A DNA stretch of 64,000 bases, from positions 61,362 through 125,361 of the forward strand of contig JAMHWD010000013.1 of NCBI GenBank assembly GCA_035911135.1, given 5' to 3'. Below the pieces are notes generated by a model that ran no database searches, had not been told where the DNA came from, and saw nothing but the letters and a program-made list of their open reading frames with translations. Shown in pieces: positions 1 to 9,227 of the stretch (position 1 is the stretch's first letter; every line of letters begins with the position of its first letter). Source of the stretch: JAMHWD01 sp035911135 (GTDB taxonomy: Bacteria; Pseudomonadota; Alphaproteobacteria; Micavibrionales; Micavibrionaceae). Both the position numbers and the translations under genes were made by a program.

Positions 1-509
1 AGTTGGCGGAGCAAAGCGCGGGGCATGAGGCGCTGGAGCGTGAAGGGATTCGCCGGGCCTTGCGCCGGGCCGAGGAGGCGGACATTGCCTTGCTGCTGTT
101 TGACGGGGGATTGGCCGAGCCTGATCCGATGACATTGGCGCAGATGGATGATCGCGCCCTTGTGGTGATAACCAAGGCAGATGAGCCGGTTGGCATTGAT
201 TATGAGGCCCCGGCCTTGCGTGTTTCGGCGCAAAGCGGCAAGGGGCTGGATGAGTTGATTCGGCGGATAACGGAACGCTGCGCCGGGCTGGCGGGCCGCG
301 GGGACGGGCTTGCGCCCACGCGCATGCGCCACCGCGAGGCCCTGATGTTGGCGCTTGATGATCTAAGGCGCTCGGAAGCGGCTGCTTTGCCGGAATTAAT
401 GGCAGAAGATGTTCGATTGGCGGTGCGCCATATCGGGCAGATCACGGGCCGCGTTGATGTGGAAGACATTCTGGATATTGTTTTCCGCGATTTTTGCATT
501 GGGAAATAA
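1..509 (+). CDS. mnmE: tRNA uridine-5-carboxymethylaminomethyl GTPase MnmE, C-terminal part
   Basis: The gene enters from the left edge, so only about the last 168 residues are visible. MnmE is a GTPase that works with MnmG to make the cmnm5 modification of wobble uridine in tRNA. The fragment holds the end of the G domain, with a TKAD sequence in place of NKxD (G4) and a VSAQSG motif (G5-like). The helical C-terminal domain ends in FCIGK, the conserved MnmE terminus whose Cys and Lys are typical of the family. mnmG follows after about 55 bases, as is common in Alphaproteobacteria. Confidence 0.95.
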   Translation, partial: LAEQSAGHEALEREGIRRALRRAEEADIALLLFDGGLAEPDPMTLAQMDDRALVVITKADEPVGIDYEAPALRVSAQSGKGLDELIRRITERCAGLAGRGDGLAPTRMRHREALMLALDDLRRSEAAALPELMAEDVRLAVRHIGQITGRVDVEDILDIVFRDFCIGK

Positions 510-564
510 GCGCCTTTATCAATTTTCTGGCGTTTTTCCACAGCTTCCCGTATAAAACCAGCCT

Positions 565-2481
565 ATGAAAACCACATATGATGTCATTGTAATCGGCGGT
601 GGGCATGCGGGCTGTGAGGCGGCCGCAGCCGCGGCGCGCATGGGCGCGAATACCGCCCTTTTGACGCATCGTCTGGATACGATTGGCATCATGTCTTGTA
701 ATCCGGCGATTGGCGGTCTTGGCAAGGGGCATCTGGTGCGCGAGATTGACGCGCTGGATGGGGTGATGGGCCGCGTTATTGACCGCGCCGGGATTCAGTT
801 CCGGATACTCAATGCCTCCAAGGGGCCAGCCGTGCGCGGGCCGCGCGCGCAGGCAGATCGCAAATTATACCGCCAAGCCATGCAGGAGACCTTGCAGGAT
901 TACCTCAATCTGACTTTGCTGGAAGGCGGGGCGGAAGATTTGATTATCGGTGCAGATGGCGCGGTTGAAGGCGTTATTATGGGCGACGGGCGCGAATTAA
1001 AATGCCAGGCCGCGATTATCACCACGGGCACGTTTTTGCGCGGTCTTATTCACCGCGGCATGGAGAAAATACCAGCCGGGCGCGTGGGCGAGAAGCCGGC
1101 CATTGGTCTGGCCCAGACATTGGAGCGCCTGAAATTCCCCTTGGGGCGGCTCAAGACGGGGACGCCTGCGCGGTTGGATGGCCGAACCATCAATTGGGCG
1201 GCGCTGGAGGAGCAAAAGGGCGATGACCCGCAAGTGCCGTTTTCCTATCTGACGGACAAGATCCGGGTGCCCCAGATTTCCTGCTACATGACCTATACCA
1301 GCGCCGAGACGCATAAAATTATTGCCGATAATTTGCATCTCTCAGCCATGTATTCCGGGCAGATCAGCGGCACAGGGCCGCGCTATTGCCCTTCGATCGA
1401 GGATAAAGTCGTGCGCTTTGCCGATAAGGCGCGCCATCAGGTCTTTCTGGAGCCGGAAGGTCTGGATGATCCCAGTGTTTATCCCAATGGTATTTCGACC
1501 TCGCTCCCCATTGATGTGCAGGCCCAGTATATTCGCAGCATTGCAGGACTTGAGGCTGCTGAGGTCTTTGAGTGGGGCTATGCGATTGAATACGACTATG
1601 TCGATCCGCGAAGCTTGAAATCTACCCTTGAGTCCAAAATTTTGCCGGGATTGTTTCTGGCAGGCCAGATTAACGGCACGACCGGATATGAAGAGGCGGC
1701 GGCGCAAGGTCTGATGGCCGGGATTAATGCAGCCTTGCTCGCCGGGGCTGTTTCACGTGAAACAGTTCAGGATTTCACATTGGACCGGGCCGAGGCCTAT
1801 ATCGGGGTCTTGATTGATGATTTGATTACGCGGGGCGCACCAGAGCCTTACCGTATGTTTACCAGTCGCGCCGAATATCGCTTGCGCCTGCGTGCCGACA
1901 ATGCCGATCAGCGACTGACCGGGAAGGGTATTGAGATTGGCTGCGTTGATGGTGTGCGGGAGGCTGTCTGGTCAGAAAAATCCTCAAAACTTGCGGCCGC
2001 CCGTCATTTGGTGAAAAATAACATAGCCACCCCGACTATGCTGCAAAAACAAGGGGTTCACATTAATCAGGATGGCCAGCATCGGAATATATCTGAATTG
2101 CTGGGCGTATCCACAATCAGTTGGGATCAGCTGGCCACCATCTGGCCGGAAATGAATGATATTGCCCCCGATATTCGGGAGCAGATCGAGATTGATGCGC
2201 TTTATGCCGGTTATATGGAGCGGCATGAGGCCGATATCGAGGCCTTTCGCAAGGATGAGGGGCTGATCTTGCCGCGGGATCTGGATTATAGGGCCGTTGG
2301 CAGCCTGTCCAATGAGGTGCGCGCAAAGCTTGAGATGGCTCAGCCGGAGACATTAGGGGCAGCCTCGCGCATCCCCGGCGTGACCCCGGCAGCGATCATT
2401 GCCTTGTTGCGGCATGTCAAACGCAAGGATCACAAAAACGCAGCCGCCCATAATCCGGAGCCGGAATCGGATGCCGCCTGA
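565..2481 (+). CDS. mnmG: tRNA uridine-5-carboxymethylaminomethyl modification enzyme MnmG (GidA)
   Basis: FAD-dependent partner of MnmE in wobble-uridine modification, 638 residues, close to the usual family length. The N terminus has the dinucleotide-binding motif VIVIGGGHAGCEAA at residues 7-20, followed by the family block MSCNPAIGGLGKGHLVREID. GQINGTTGYEEAAAQG in the second half is the second GidA signature. The ATG at 565 is used because the FAD motif lies immediately after it. The stop overlaps the rsmG start. The coding sequence contains one parS site (1749-1764), read as residues VSRET. Confidence 0.98.
   Translation: MKTTYDVIVIGGGHAGCEAAAAAARMGANTALLTHRLDTIGIMSCNPAIGGLGKGHLVREIDALDGVMGRVIDRAGIQFRILNASKGPAVRGPRAQADRKLYRQAMQETLQDYLNLTLLEGGAEDLIIGADGAVEGVIMGDGRELKCQAAIITTGTFLRGLIHRGMEKIPAGRVGEKPAIGLAQTLERLKFPLGRLKTGTPARLDGRTINWAALEEQKGDDPQVPFSYLTDKIRVPQISCYMTYTSAETHKIIADNLHLSAMYSGQISGTGPRYCPSIEDKVVRFADKARHQVFLEPEGLDDPSVYPNGISTSLPIDVQAQYIRSIAGLEAAEVFEWGYAIEYDYVDPRSLKSTLESKILPGLFLAGQINGTTGYEEAAAQGLMAGINAALLAGAVSRETVQDFTLDRAEAYIGVLIDDLITRGAPEPYRMFTSRAEYRLRLRADNADQRLTGKGIEIGCVDGVREAVWSEKSSKLAAARHLVKNNIATPTMLQKQGVHINQDGQHRNISELLGVSTISWDQLATIWPEMNDIAPDIREQIEIDALYAGYMERHEADIEAFRKDEGLILPRDLDYRAVGSLSNEVRAKLEMAQPETLGAASRIPGVTPAAIIALLRHVKRKDHKNAAAHNPEPESDAA
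1749..1764. promoter_or_regulatory. parS: parS site 1 (ParB-binding palindrome)
   Basis: The 16-base palindrome TGTTTCACGTGAAACA is an exact match to the bacterial parS consensus bound by chromosomal ParB. It lies inside mnmG in a frame coding VSRET. parA and parB lie 1.5-3 kb downstream. Confidence 0.95.
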
Positions 2482-3091
2482 CGAATTTTTGCACTCGCTC
2501 CATGTTTCACGTGAAACGATTGAAAAGCTAATTATCTATCGCGATTTGCTGTTTAAATGGCAAAGGGCCGTCAATCTGGTCAGCGCCAAAACTTTGCCGG
2601 AGGCTTGGGAGCGGCATTTTGTCGATTCGGCGCAGATGCTTCCTTATTTACCGCAAAATACAGGTGTGCTGGCCGATCTGGGCAGCGGGGCCGGATTCCC
2701 CGGTTTGGTGCTGGCGATTCTTAATCCGGGGCTGGAGGTTCATCTGGTCGAATCGGATGATAAAAAATGCCAGTTCATGCGTACTGTTTCACGTGAAACA
2801 CAAACGCCTGTTAAAATTCATAATGATCGGATTGAAAAGGCCTATGATCTGGTTCGGCCCGATATGATCACGGCGCGCGCGCTGGCGGATCTGGGAAGTC
2901 TGTTTGACCTGGTTGTTCCCTGGGTTGGAGATAAACCGGATATTCAGATGTTGTTTCTGAAAGGGGCGGGTGCGGCTGATGAGATCGCGCAGGCGCAGGC
3001 CAGATATGATTTTGAATACAGGCTTTATCCCAGCGTCACACATAATGAGGCGGCAATTACGCATATCAGGGGCCTGAAAATTCGGAATTGA
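2471..3091 (+). CDS. rsmG: 16S rRNA (guanine-N7)-methyltransferase RsmG (GidB)
   Basis: SAM-dependent methyltransferase for G527 of 16S rRNA, about 206 residues from the ATG at 2471. That ATG overlaps the 3' end of mnmG by 11 bases. It is preferred over an in-frame upstream start at 2399, which would run deep into mnmG. The SAM-binding glycine motif reads LADLGSGAGFPGLVLAI, and HLVESDDKKCQFM follows as the acidic ribose-contacting strand. Two parS sites fall inside the gene, each coding VSRET. The order mnmE-mnmG-rsmG-parA-parB is the classic origin-proximal cluster. Confidence 0.96.
   Translation: MPPDEFLHSLHVSRETIEKLIIYRDLLFKWQRAVNLVSAKTLPEAWERHFVDSAQMLPYLPQNTGVLADLGSGAGFPGLVLAILNPGLEVHLVESDDKKCQFMRTVSRETQTPVKIHNDRIEKAYDLVRPDMITARALADLGSLFDLVVPWVGDKPDIQMLFLKGAGAADEIAQAQARYDFEYRLYPSVTHNEAAITHIRGLKIRN
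2503..2518. promoter_or_regulatory. parS: parS site 2
   Basis: TGTTTCACGTGAAACG differs from the perfect palindrome only at the last base. It lies near the start of rsmG and codes VSRET in frame. Confidence 0.9.
2785..2800. promoter_or_regulatory. parS: parS site 3
   Basis: A perfect TGTTTCACGTGAAACA palindrome in the middle of rsmG, again coding VSRET. Together with sites 1 and 2 it gives three ParB nucleation sites within about 1.05 kb. Confidence 0.95.
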
Positions 3092-3169
3092 TTGCTGTGT
3101 TGCCGCGTTGGCATAATGGCCGGGCATCAAGGCCATGTGTACAAACCCCTGATTTTCGAGTCAAAAAAC

Positions 3170-3199
3170 TTGACCGCAAGGGCCTAAATTTTTCATGAT
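3170..3199 (+). promoter_or_regulatory. possible parAB promoter
   Basis: TTGACC and CATGAT are separated by 18 bases in the 156-base gap between rsmG and parA. They resemble -35 and -10 elements, and the -10 lies about 48 bases before the parA ATG. The -10 match is weak, so this is tentative. Confidence 0.35.
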
Positions 3200-3247
3200 G
3201 CCCTTGATCATCCCAACCCCGATTCCTTTGATAAGGTGAATGAAGCC

Positions 3248-4075
3248 ATGAGCGCAGCCGCATTGAATGCCCGTTATTTCCGGCCGACCACCAGCCCCCG
3301 GATTCTCTCCGTGGCCAATCAAAAGGGCGGTGTGGGCAAGACCACAACCGCGATCAATCTGGCAACGGCCTTGGCCGCGGTCGGTAAATCGGTGCTGCTG
3401 ATTGATCTCGACCCGCAGGGCAATGCCTCAACCGGGCTGGGTGTGAAGCGCGCGAGCATCCGCAAAAGCGTTTATGATCTGATTTTTGATGGCGGCGATG
3501 CCGGCGAACTTGCCGTTACCACCCGCGTGCCGCGCCTGAATGTTATCCCATCCTCGATCCATCTATCGGGTGCGGAGATTGAGTTGGTCAATGCCGAATC
3601 GCGCGAGTTTCGCTTGCGGGATCCATTACAGGCTTTGACCGGATATGATTACGTGATTATTGACTGCCCGCCATCCTTGAGCCTTTTGACATTGAATGCT
3701 CTGGTGGCTTCGGATGCGGTGGTTGTGCCGCTGCAATGCGAATTTTACGCCCTTGAGGGTTTAAGCCATCTGGTAAAAACCATTGAGCGTGTCCGCAAAA
3801 GCTTTAATCCCGATCTGGATATTCATGGCGTGGTGCTGACCATGTTTGATGGCCGGAATAATCTATCGAATATGGTGGCATCTGATGTGCGCGAACATTT
3901 CGGTGACAAGGTTTATGAAACGGTAATCCCGCGTAATGTCCGCCTGTCCGAGGCGCCGTCATTTGGTTTGCCGGCAATTGTGTATGACATGAAATCGCCC
4001 GGCGCGCAGGCCTATATTCATCTGGCGCGCGAGGTCATTCGCCGTGAAAAAACATTAATCCAAGAGGTAGCATAA
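3248..4075 (+). CDS. parA: chromosome partitioning ATPase ParA
   Basis: Deviant Walker-type ATPase that drives segregation of ParB-parS complexes, about 275 residues from the ATG at 3248. The Walker A motif NQKGGVGKTTTAINLA lies near residues 24-39 and the VIIDCPPSLSLLTLNAL motif is clear. AAGGTGA at 3233-3239 sits about 8 bases upstream of this ATG. A GTG at 3236 in the same frame would place the start on top of that ribosome-binding sequence and is less likely. parB follows after 4 bases, so the two are co-transcribed. Confidence 0.97.
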   Translation: MSAAALNARYFRPTTSPRILSVANQKGGVGKTTTAINLATALAAVGKSVLLIDLDPQGNASTGLGVKRASIRKSVYDLIFDGGDAGELAVTTRVPRLNVIPSSIHLSGAEIELVNAESREFRLRDPLQALTGYDYVIIDCPPSLSLLTLNALVASDAVVVPLQCEFYALEGLSHLVKTIERVRKSFNPDLDIHGVVLTMFDGRNNLSNMVASDVREHFGDKVYETVIPRNVRLSEAPSFGLPAIVYDMKSPGAQAYIHLAREVIRREKTLIQEVA

Positions 4076-4079
4076 TCAT

Positions 4080-5036
4080 ATGAGCGATGATCTGGACATG
4101 AAGCCCAAAAAGCGTGGCCTTGGCCGCGGCTTGAATGCCCTGTTTGAAGATGAAGAGGGTGTGTATCCGCAGGTTTCAGAAGATGGCCATACGCCGGGGC
4201 GCAAGCGTGACATGCTGGGGATTGAACTGCTGGCGCCGGGCGAGTATCAGCCGCGCCGTGTGTTTGATGATGAATCCATTGAAGAGCTGGCGGAATCTAT
4301 CCGCAATCATGGTCTGCTGCAGCCTATTTTGGTGCGGAAACTGAAAAACCGGGATGATCGTTACGAGATTATCGCGGGCGAGCGCCGCTGGCGCGCCGCG
4401 CAAAAGGCGCAGTTGCACGAGGTGCCGGTGGTGGTGCTGGATCTGCCCGATACCGAAGTTCTGGAGATTGCGCTGATTGAAAACCTCCAGCGCGAGGATT
4501 TGAACCCGGTTGATGAAGCGCTGGGTTATCAGCGCCTGATGGAGGAATTCGGGCACACGCAGGAAAAGCTTGCCAAGGCGCTGGGCAAAAGCCGTCCTTA
4601 TATTGCCAATATGGTGCGCTTGCTGGCGCTGCCGGAGCGCGTGCTTAATCATGTGCGCGAAGGGAAATTGAGCGCCGGTCATGCGCGGGCGCTGATTACA
4701 TCCGATAATCCGGAAGAATTGGCGCGTACGATCATCGCCGGGAATATGAGCGTTCGTCAGGCCGAGCAGCTGGTTTCCGGCAAGCCGGGCAAGGAGCCGG
4801 GCGATAAGGGCGCAAGCAAATCCTCATCCGGTGGTTCGGCGGTGCGCTTTGTTAAAGATGCCGATACGCTGGCGCTGGAAAAGGAAATGTCCGATCTTTT
4901 GGGCATGAGCCTGAGCATCGAGGCGCAAAGCGATCATACAGGCCGGGTGACTATCAATTTCAAATCCCTCGATCAGCTCGATGATCTGCTGCAGCGCCTC
5001 TCAAGCCAGCCAGCCGGCAAAAGGCTGATGGGTTAA
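4080..5036 (+). CDS. parB: chromosome partitioning protein ParB
   Basis: CTP-dependent DNA clamp that loads at parS, 318 residues. The N-terminal GLGRGLNALFED segment (about 13-24) is the conserved ParA-interacting tail. The ParB/Srx CTP-binding domain has EIIAGERRWRAAQ around residues 96-108. IENLQREDLNPVDEA and the helix-turn-helix KALGKSRPYIANMVRLLALP give parS recognition, and a C-terminal dimerisation domain follows. Its targets are the three parS sites at 1749, 2503 and 2785. It is convergent with holA, whose stop lies 1 base away. Confidence 0.97.
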   Translation: MSDDLDMKPKKRGLGRGLNALFEDEEGVYPQVSEDGHTPGRKRDMLGIELLAPGEYQPRRVFDDESIEELAESIRNHGLLQPILVRKLKNRDDRYEIIAGERRWRAAQKAQLHEVPVVVLDLPDTEVLEIALIENLQREDLNPVDEALGYQRLMEEFGHTQEKLAKALGKSRPYIANMVRLLALPERVLNHVREGKLSAGHARALITSDNPEELARTIIAGNMSVRQAEQLVSGKPGKEPGDKGASKSSSGGSAVRFVKDADTLALEKEMSDLLGMSLSIEAQSDHTGRVTINFKSLDQLDDLLQRLSSQPAGKRLMG

Positions 5037-5037
5037 T

Positions 5038-6054
5038 TCAGCGTATGGCGCTGATCGATAAAATCGCCTGCGCGCAAAGCGTCTCTACGGGCGCGCCGGT
5101 TTGTTTGGTTTGGGCCTCCAGATCTGCGAGGCGATAGAGAATGCGTTCCAAGGCAGGCATGGACCAGCGATTGGCCTGCGATTTAAAGGCGGGTTCTTGC
5201 TTGAAGAAAATGGGCGGGCTTAGGGATTTCACAATCCCTTCCAGATTCTCGCCTTCTTCCATGCGCGCTTTGGTCAAATGCAGCTTGCGGAAGTGATTTT
5301 GCAGGGCGCGCAGCATGGCGATATCGGCCATGCCTTCATCGACAAGAGTTTGCAGCGCCTTAAGCGCGCCTTGCGGGTTGTTGCCAGCCGTTGCATAGAT
5401 CAGATCATCCAGCGATTGCGCCCCGGCAGCGCCGCAAATATCCATGACATCGATCAAGGTCACAGGGCCGGGTTCGGCGCCTTTATAGGTAATGATTTTA
5501 TCCAGCTCTGACCGGACCTTCATCCGGTTGCCGGAAATATTGGCGGCCAGCCAGATGACGGCATCGTTATCAATGCGGCGCTCGGCGGCTTGCATGGTTT
5601 CGCGGATCAGGCGGCCCAGATCTTTTTCATCCTCGACATAGCAGGGCACAGCGGCGGCATTTTTGGCTTTCTCGCACAGGGCCCGCAGGCTTGATTTTGT
5701 GCCAAGCTCGCCAGCCTCCAGGATAATCAGCGCCTCATCATTGGGTTTTTCGAGATAGGATTTGATCAGCGGCGTGAGGGAATCGGCGGCATTTTCCACG
5801 CGCACGACGCGGCCCCCGCCCATCATGGAAATGGCATAGGCCTCGTCCATCAATCGTGCCGGGTCGCTATCCAGCGTATCGGTATTCAAGATCGCCACAT
5901 TAAAGGGGTCCGTCATATCGGCAACAACGCTTTGCCCGATCAGTTTGGCGCGTTCGCGCATCAGCCCGTCATCGGGTCCGTAAACCAGTACGACACGCGC
6001 CGCAGGATTGGGCGCGCGCACAAAGGGTTCGATATCCCGGTATGTCAGCTTCAT
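5038..6054 (-). CDS. holA: DNA polymerase III delta subunit HolA
   Basis: Clamp-loader delta subunit, 338 residues, that opens the beta sliding clamp. The N-terminal ARVVLVYGPDDGLMRERA resembles the degenerate P-loop region of HolA. A conserved AAA+ lid and collar follow, with DLIYATAGNNPQGAL and ALQNHFRKLH. In alphaproteobacteria holA usually follows leuS and lptE directly and faces parB. Here two glutamate-cysteine-ligase-like genes separate lptE and holA. Confidence 0.93.
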   Translation of the reverse strand: MKLTYRDIEPFVRAPNPAARVVLVYGPDDGLMRERAKLIGQSVVADMTDPFNVAILNTDTLDSDPARLMDEAYAISMMGGGRVVRVENAADSLTPLIKSYLEKPNDEALIILEAGELGTKSSLRALCEKAKNAAAVPCYVEDEKDLGRLIRETMQAAERRIDNDAVIWLAANISGNRMKVRSELDKIITYKGAEPGPVTLIDVMDICGAAGAQSLDDLIYATAGNNPQGALKALQTLVDEGMADIAMLRALQNHFRKLHLTKARMEEGENLEGIVKSLSPPIFFKQEPAFKSQANRWSMPALERILYRLADLEAQTKQTGAPVETLCAQAILSISAIR

Positions 6055-6063
6055 AAAAAGGAT

Positions 6064-7518
6064 TTAAGCATGGGCGGCGCGGGGCTGGCAATCGCCATTG
6101 GCGCTTCTTTCGAGTTTGCTCGCAAAAATCATGCGGTTATTCAGATGCGGGTCGCGCAGCATTGCCGCATCGTATTCGTTCTGCCAGTTTTGCGCGGTGG
6201 CCAGATCGGAAAATAGCAAGCGGTTGATTTTGGCATCGGTGCAGCCGCTTTCGCAGATATCTAAAATCGGCGCAAGGAAGGCGGCATGGGATGCGATTGA
6301 TTTTGCCCCGGCCAGCAGATGGCCGAATTTTTGGGCAAATTCACTCATATTCCCATTGCCATAGGCAATATCAAAAAATGCGCCGTTATGGTTGCGGGCC
6401 GCGTCATATGCTGCCTTGAGGAGGGGCTTTGTAGCCGGGGATTGCAGATCAAACCCGAATTGCATCAGAAGCCCATCAATGCCGGCGGCGAAATTCTCAT
6501 CAGCGGCCAGCGCCGCGGTAATCAGCAATGCGGAGGCTGGCTGGTGCGCGCCAACGCCAAATATGCGGGCCTCGTAACGGTGGCCGGTTACATTTTGTCC
6601 GGCTTCATCCTTTAGGGCGGCGATTTTTACATCCGGCCAAAGGATGCTTTGCGCGAACCAGTAATTGGTGGCGGTGTTGAGGCCTTGCTTTTTTAGTTCG
6701 TTAAAGCTTGTCCAGCTGCCCGACGGCAGACGCACCATTGCGCCCGTCTGGTCGTAATAGACAAATAAGGGGTTGTTCATCACCTGATCAATATGGCGGG
6801 TGATGTATTCCGCGCCCGATTGCACATCGAACAGGTATGACGGAAACAGGCCGCGATCTTTCAAGGCCGCGCGGTGCTTCATGCCGTGATGATAGGAGGC
6901 AGGCGCATCGCCATCAAACCCGGAAGAATTTTCAAGCAGCAAAAATAAAAATGGCGCCAGCACATAAAGCCGCCGGACATTTTCCAGCATGTGATCAGGG
7001 TTTTTGTAGCTGACTGAGACTTGCGTGGATTTGCAGATCGCAAAATAGGCGGCAATATCCATCATATCTTCACGGGGCGGGCCAAAAAACGCCTGATAGC
7101 GCGGGATATCGACAAGGCTGGATAGCAGCGCGGGAACTGTAATGCCGGGTTGATCCTGAAAGAAGGAGCGCTTGAGGCCGTGGGCGGCCGCGGCATCTTC
7201 CAAGGCTTTCATTTTGGCGTAGGTGTCCTCGATGATGGTATCAAGGCCATGAATATCGGCGGCAATGCTGCCGGCTTCCAGCGTGTCGGATGTCGGTTCA
7301 TTCCGCACCCAGTCGCCGGGGTGAAGCTGATGCGCCTTTTGCATCACAAGCTTGTTTTCCGGCGCATTCATGATGCGTAATCCGGCATCGTCCTTTTTGA
7401 AAAAGGCCAGCTCGACCTCGGTGCCGAATTTCATATCCGCACCGGAGCCTTGATAAAGCGGCAGCATTTCTTCCGCCGTTTCAATGCGGGCGAGATCGTG
7501 AGCGTTGACGTCAGACAT
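6064..7518 (-). CDS. glutamate-cysteine ligase-like protein (GCS2 fold), copy 2
   Basis: A 484-residue protein of the carboxylate-amine ligase / glutamate-cysteine ligase superfamily. FGTEVELAFF near residue 32 is the glutamate-rich first strand typical of the fold, and KSTQVSVSYKN fits the central strand that contacts substrate in GCS2-type enzymes. It shares with its upstream neighbour a C-terminal block around ALAADENF followed by a segment ending in GF. The likely reaction is ATP-dependent gamma-glutamyl ligation, but glutathione synthesis itself is not proven. It starts about 70 bases after the previous gene in the same direction and ends 9 bases before holA. Confidence 0.7.
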   Translation of the reverse strand: MSDVNAHDLARIETAEEMLPLYQGSGADMKFGTEVELAFFKKDDAGLRIMNAPENKLVMQKAHQLHPGDWVRNEPTSDTLEAGSIAADIHGLDTIIEDTYAKMKALEDAAAAHGLKRSFFQDQPGITVPALLSSLVDIPRYQAFFGPPREDMMDIAAYFAICKSTQVSVSYKNPDHMLENVRRLYVLAPFLFLLLENSSGFDGDAPASYHHGMKHRAALKDRGLFPSYLFDVQSGAEYITRHIDQVMNNPLFVYYDQTGAMVRLPSGSWTSFNELKKQGLNTATNYWFAQSILWPDVKIAALKDEAGQNVTGHRYEARIFGVGAHQPASALLITAALAADENFAAGIDGLLMQFGFDLQSPATKPLLKAAYDAARNHNGAFFDIAYGNGNMSEFAQKFGHLLAGAKSIASHAAFLAPILDICESGCTDAKINRLLFSDLATAQNWQNEYDAAMLRDPHLNNRMIFASKLERSANGDCQPRAAHA

Positions 7519-7590
7519 GAATGATAAACCTTTTCCCCTTGGCGCGGCCCATTAGGCTACAGCAAAGAGATGGTTTGGCAAGATTGATTA

Positions 7591-9021
7591 TCAAGGCTCT
7601 GTTGGTTCGGGGGCAGGATAAAGCGGGCCAAGTTCCCGTGTCATGGCGACAAAGCGCTTGGGGCTGCGGCCGACGGCTTCGCGGAAGCGCATTGCCGGGC
7701 TGGATCCTGTTTCGCAATCGCGGTCAATCTGGGCAAGGCCGGGGAATCGGTCCAGCATGGGCGCCGTAACATCGCGGTGGAATTTATGCGCGGCTTCCAG
7801 CAGATTGGTTTTGCCAAATCGTAAATCAGCAAAGGATTTGAAATTGGCCTTAGCGACAGAATCGAGCGTCTTTGTCAGCAAGGGGATGCTGGCGGCAGGA
7901 TTATCCGGGCTAAAGCCGCAATCGGCGGCAAACTGGTCCACGGCATTGCCAAAATTCTCATCCGCGGCCAAGGCGAAGCTGATCGCGGCAACGCCTTGTT
8001 CTTGCGTGGCGGCCCCGGTATCAAAAAAGCGCGCCTCAACGCGGCGGCTGCTGGGGCCGGCCGGGGTGTCCGGGATATAGGACATGGTGATCAGCCCGTA
8101 TTGGATGCTGGAGGCCATGATGTAGTTTTCGCGGGTTTGCAGTTCCTTTGGCAGGTCGCGGAAGCTTGTCATCTGACCGGGCTCATCAAAATAGCGCAGG
8201 CGCGTATAGGAATCCTCAGTTTCGGGATCGTAGTAATTAAAGAGGCGCGTATCCCAGACCTGTTCATTCCAGCCGGATAAAAAGGCCTTTGCCCCGGCTT
8301 CGTCAATTTTTTCAATGTTGCCAAGCACCGGGAAGGCATTTTGTGTGCCGCCGGCTGTTTGCAGTCTGCGGGCCAGTGTCAGATTGGAGCGCACAGCGCC
8401 AAATTTATTATCATCCAGATGGGCAAAGGGCGGCACGCTGGACATGACGCTGGCCAGTACGGGCGCAATATGCGCGAGGCGGTTGAAATATTGCAGCACG
8501 CCAAGGGCCGATCCGGTCGTCATGGAAGATTGTACGCCTGCCACGCTGATAAAATTACGGGCGCGTGCCGGGTTATTGGCCATGAAGAAGTTGATGAAGC
8601 TTTGTGGGCGCGGGTTTGGCCCCTGATGGATATGTGTACGCGACAGATCGCGGTAGTCGGACCATGGCAAAAGGCTGTAGGGCAGGATTTTGTGGCCCAG
8701 TTCTGCAATCGCGGGTTCAATGGTTGTAAGCGCCTGTGTCAGTTCATCCACGGCGGCTTGCGGCCCTTGCGCGGCGGTGAAGGGGAGGTCGTTTTTAACC
8801 TCGAACATGGTGCTGGCGGCTTCGACACTGATGTCGGCCTTGCCGGTGAGATTTTCGCGCAAGGCATTGAAAGTCTTAATGCTCGCGCCGTTCAGGTCCG
8901 CATCCACAAAGTGGAGTTCCTTTTCCAGCCCTATGCGCGGCTGATCGCCGAAGCGGAAAAATTCTTCGTTCGTTTGCTCCGGCCCTTCGACCAGCGCAAG
9001 ATTTTTATTGATAAATGACAT
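7591..9021 (-). CDS. glutamate-cysteine ligase-like protein (GCS2 fold), copy 1
   Basis: A 476-residue paralogue of the following gene. GLEKELHFVDADL (near residue 31) is the acidic first strand of the ligase fold, and THIHQGPNPRPQS and VAGVQSSMTTGSALGVLQYF are strongly ordered central motifs. The two paralogues are clearly diverged, so this is an old duplication or two enzymes of different specificity. Neither can be assigned confidently as gshA. The 206 bases upstream are AT-rich and hold no gene; they probably contain the promoter of the pair. Confidence 0.7.
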   Translation of the reverse strand: MSFINKNLALVEGPEQTNEEFFRFGDQPRIGLEKELHFVDADLNGASIKTFNALRENLTGKADISVEAASTMFEVKNDLPFTAAQGPQAAVDELTQALTTIEPAIAELGHKILPYSLLPWSDYRDLSRTHIHQGPNPRPQSFINFFMANNPARARNFISVAGVQSSMTTGSALGVLQYFNRLAHIAPVLASVMSSVPPFAHLDDNKFGAVRSNLTLARRLQTAGGTQNAFPVLGNIEKIDEAGAKAFLSGWNEQVWDTRLFNYYDPETEDSYTRLRYFDEPGQMTSFRDLPKELQTRENYIMASSIQYGLITMSYIPDTPAGPSSRRVEARFFDTGAATQEQGVAAISFALAADENFGNAVDQFAADCGFSPDNPAASIPLLTKTLDSVAKANFKSFADLRFGKTNLLEAAHKFHRDVTAPMLDRFPGLAQIDRDCETGSSPAMRFREAVGRSPKRFVAMTRELGPLYPAPEPTEP

Positions 9022-9227
9022 AGTGGCTCAAAGCTCCCTAAACAGCATTATGTTGGTTTTTCTGTGGTTTAGTAGGAACCACAGATGAAAAATTTGTTTT
9101 TATCATGCTGTGGCGCTTTAGCTTTTTTAACGTGGTGCAAGCTGATCCTTCAAATGCCACGATATTTTAATTGCGATAATATAGTGCAATCTGCCCTGAA
9201 ATTGCAATGAGAATCTTACAAAATTTA

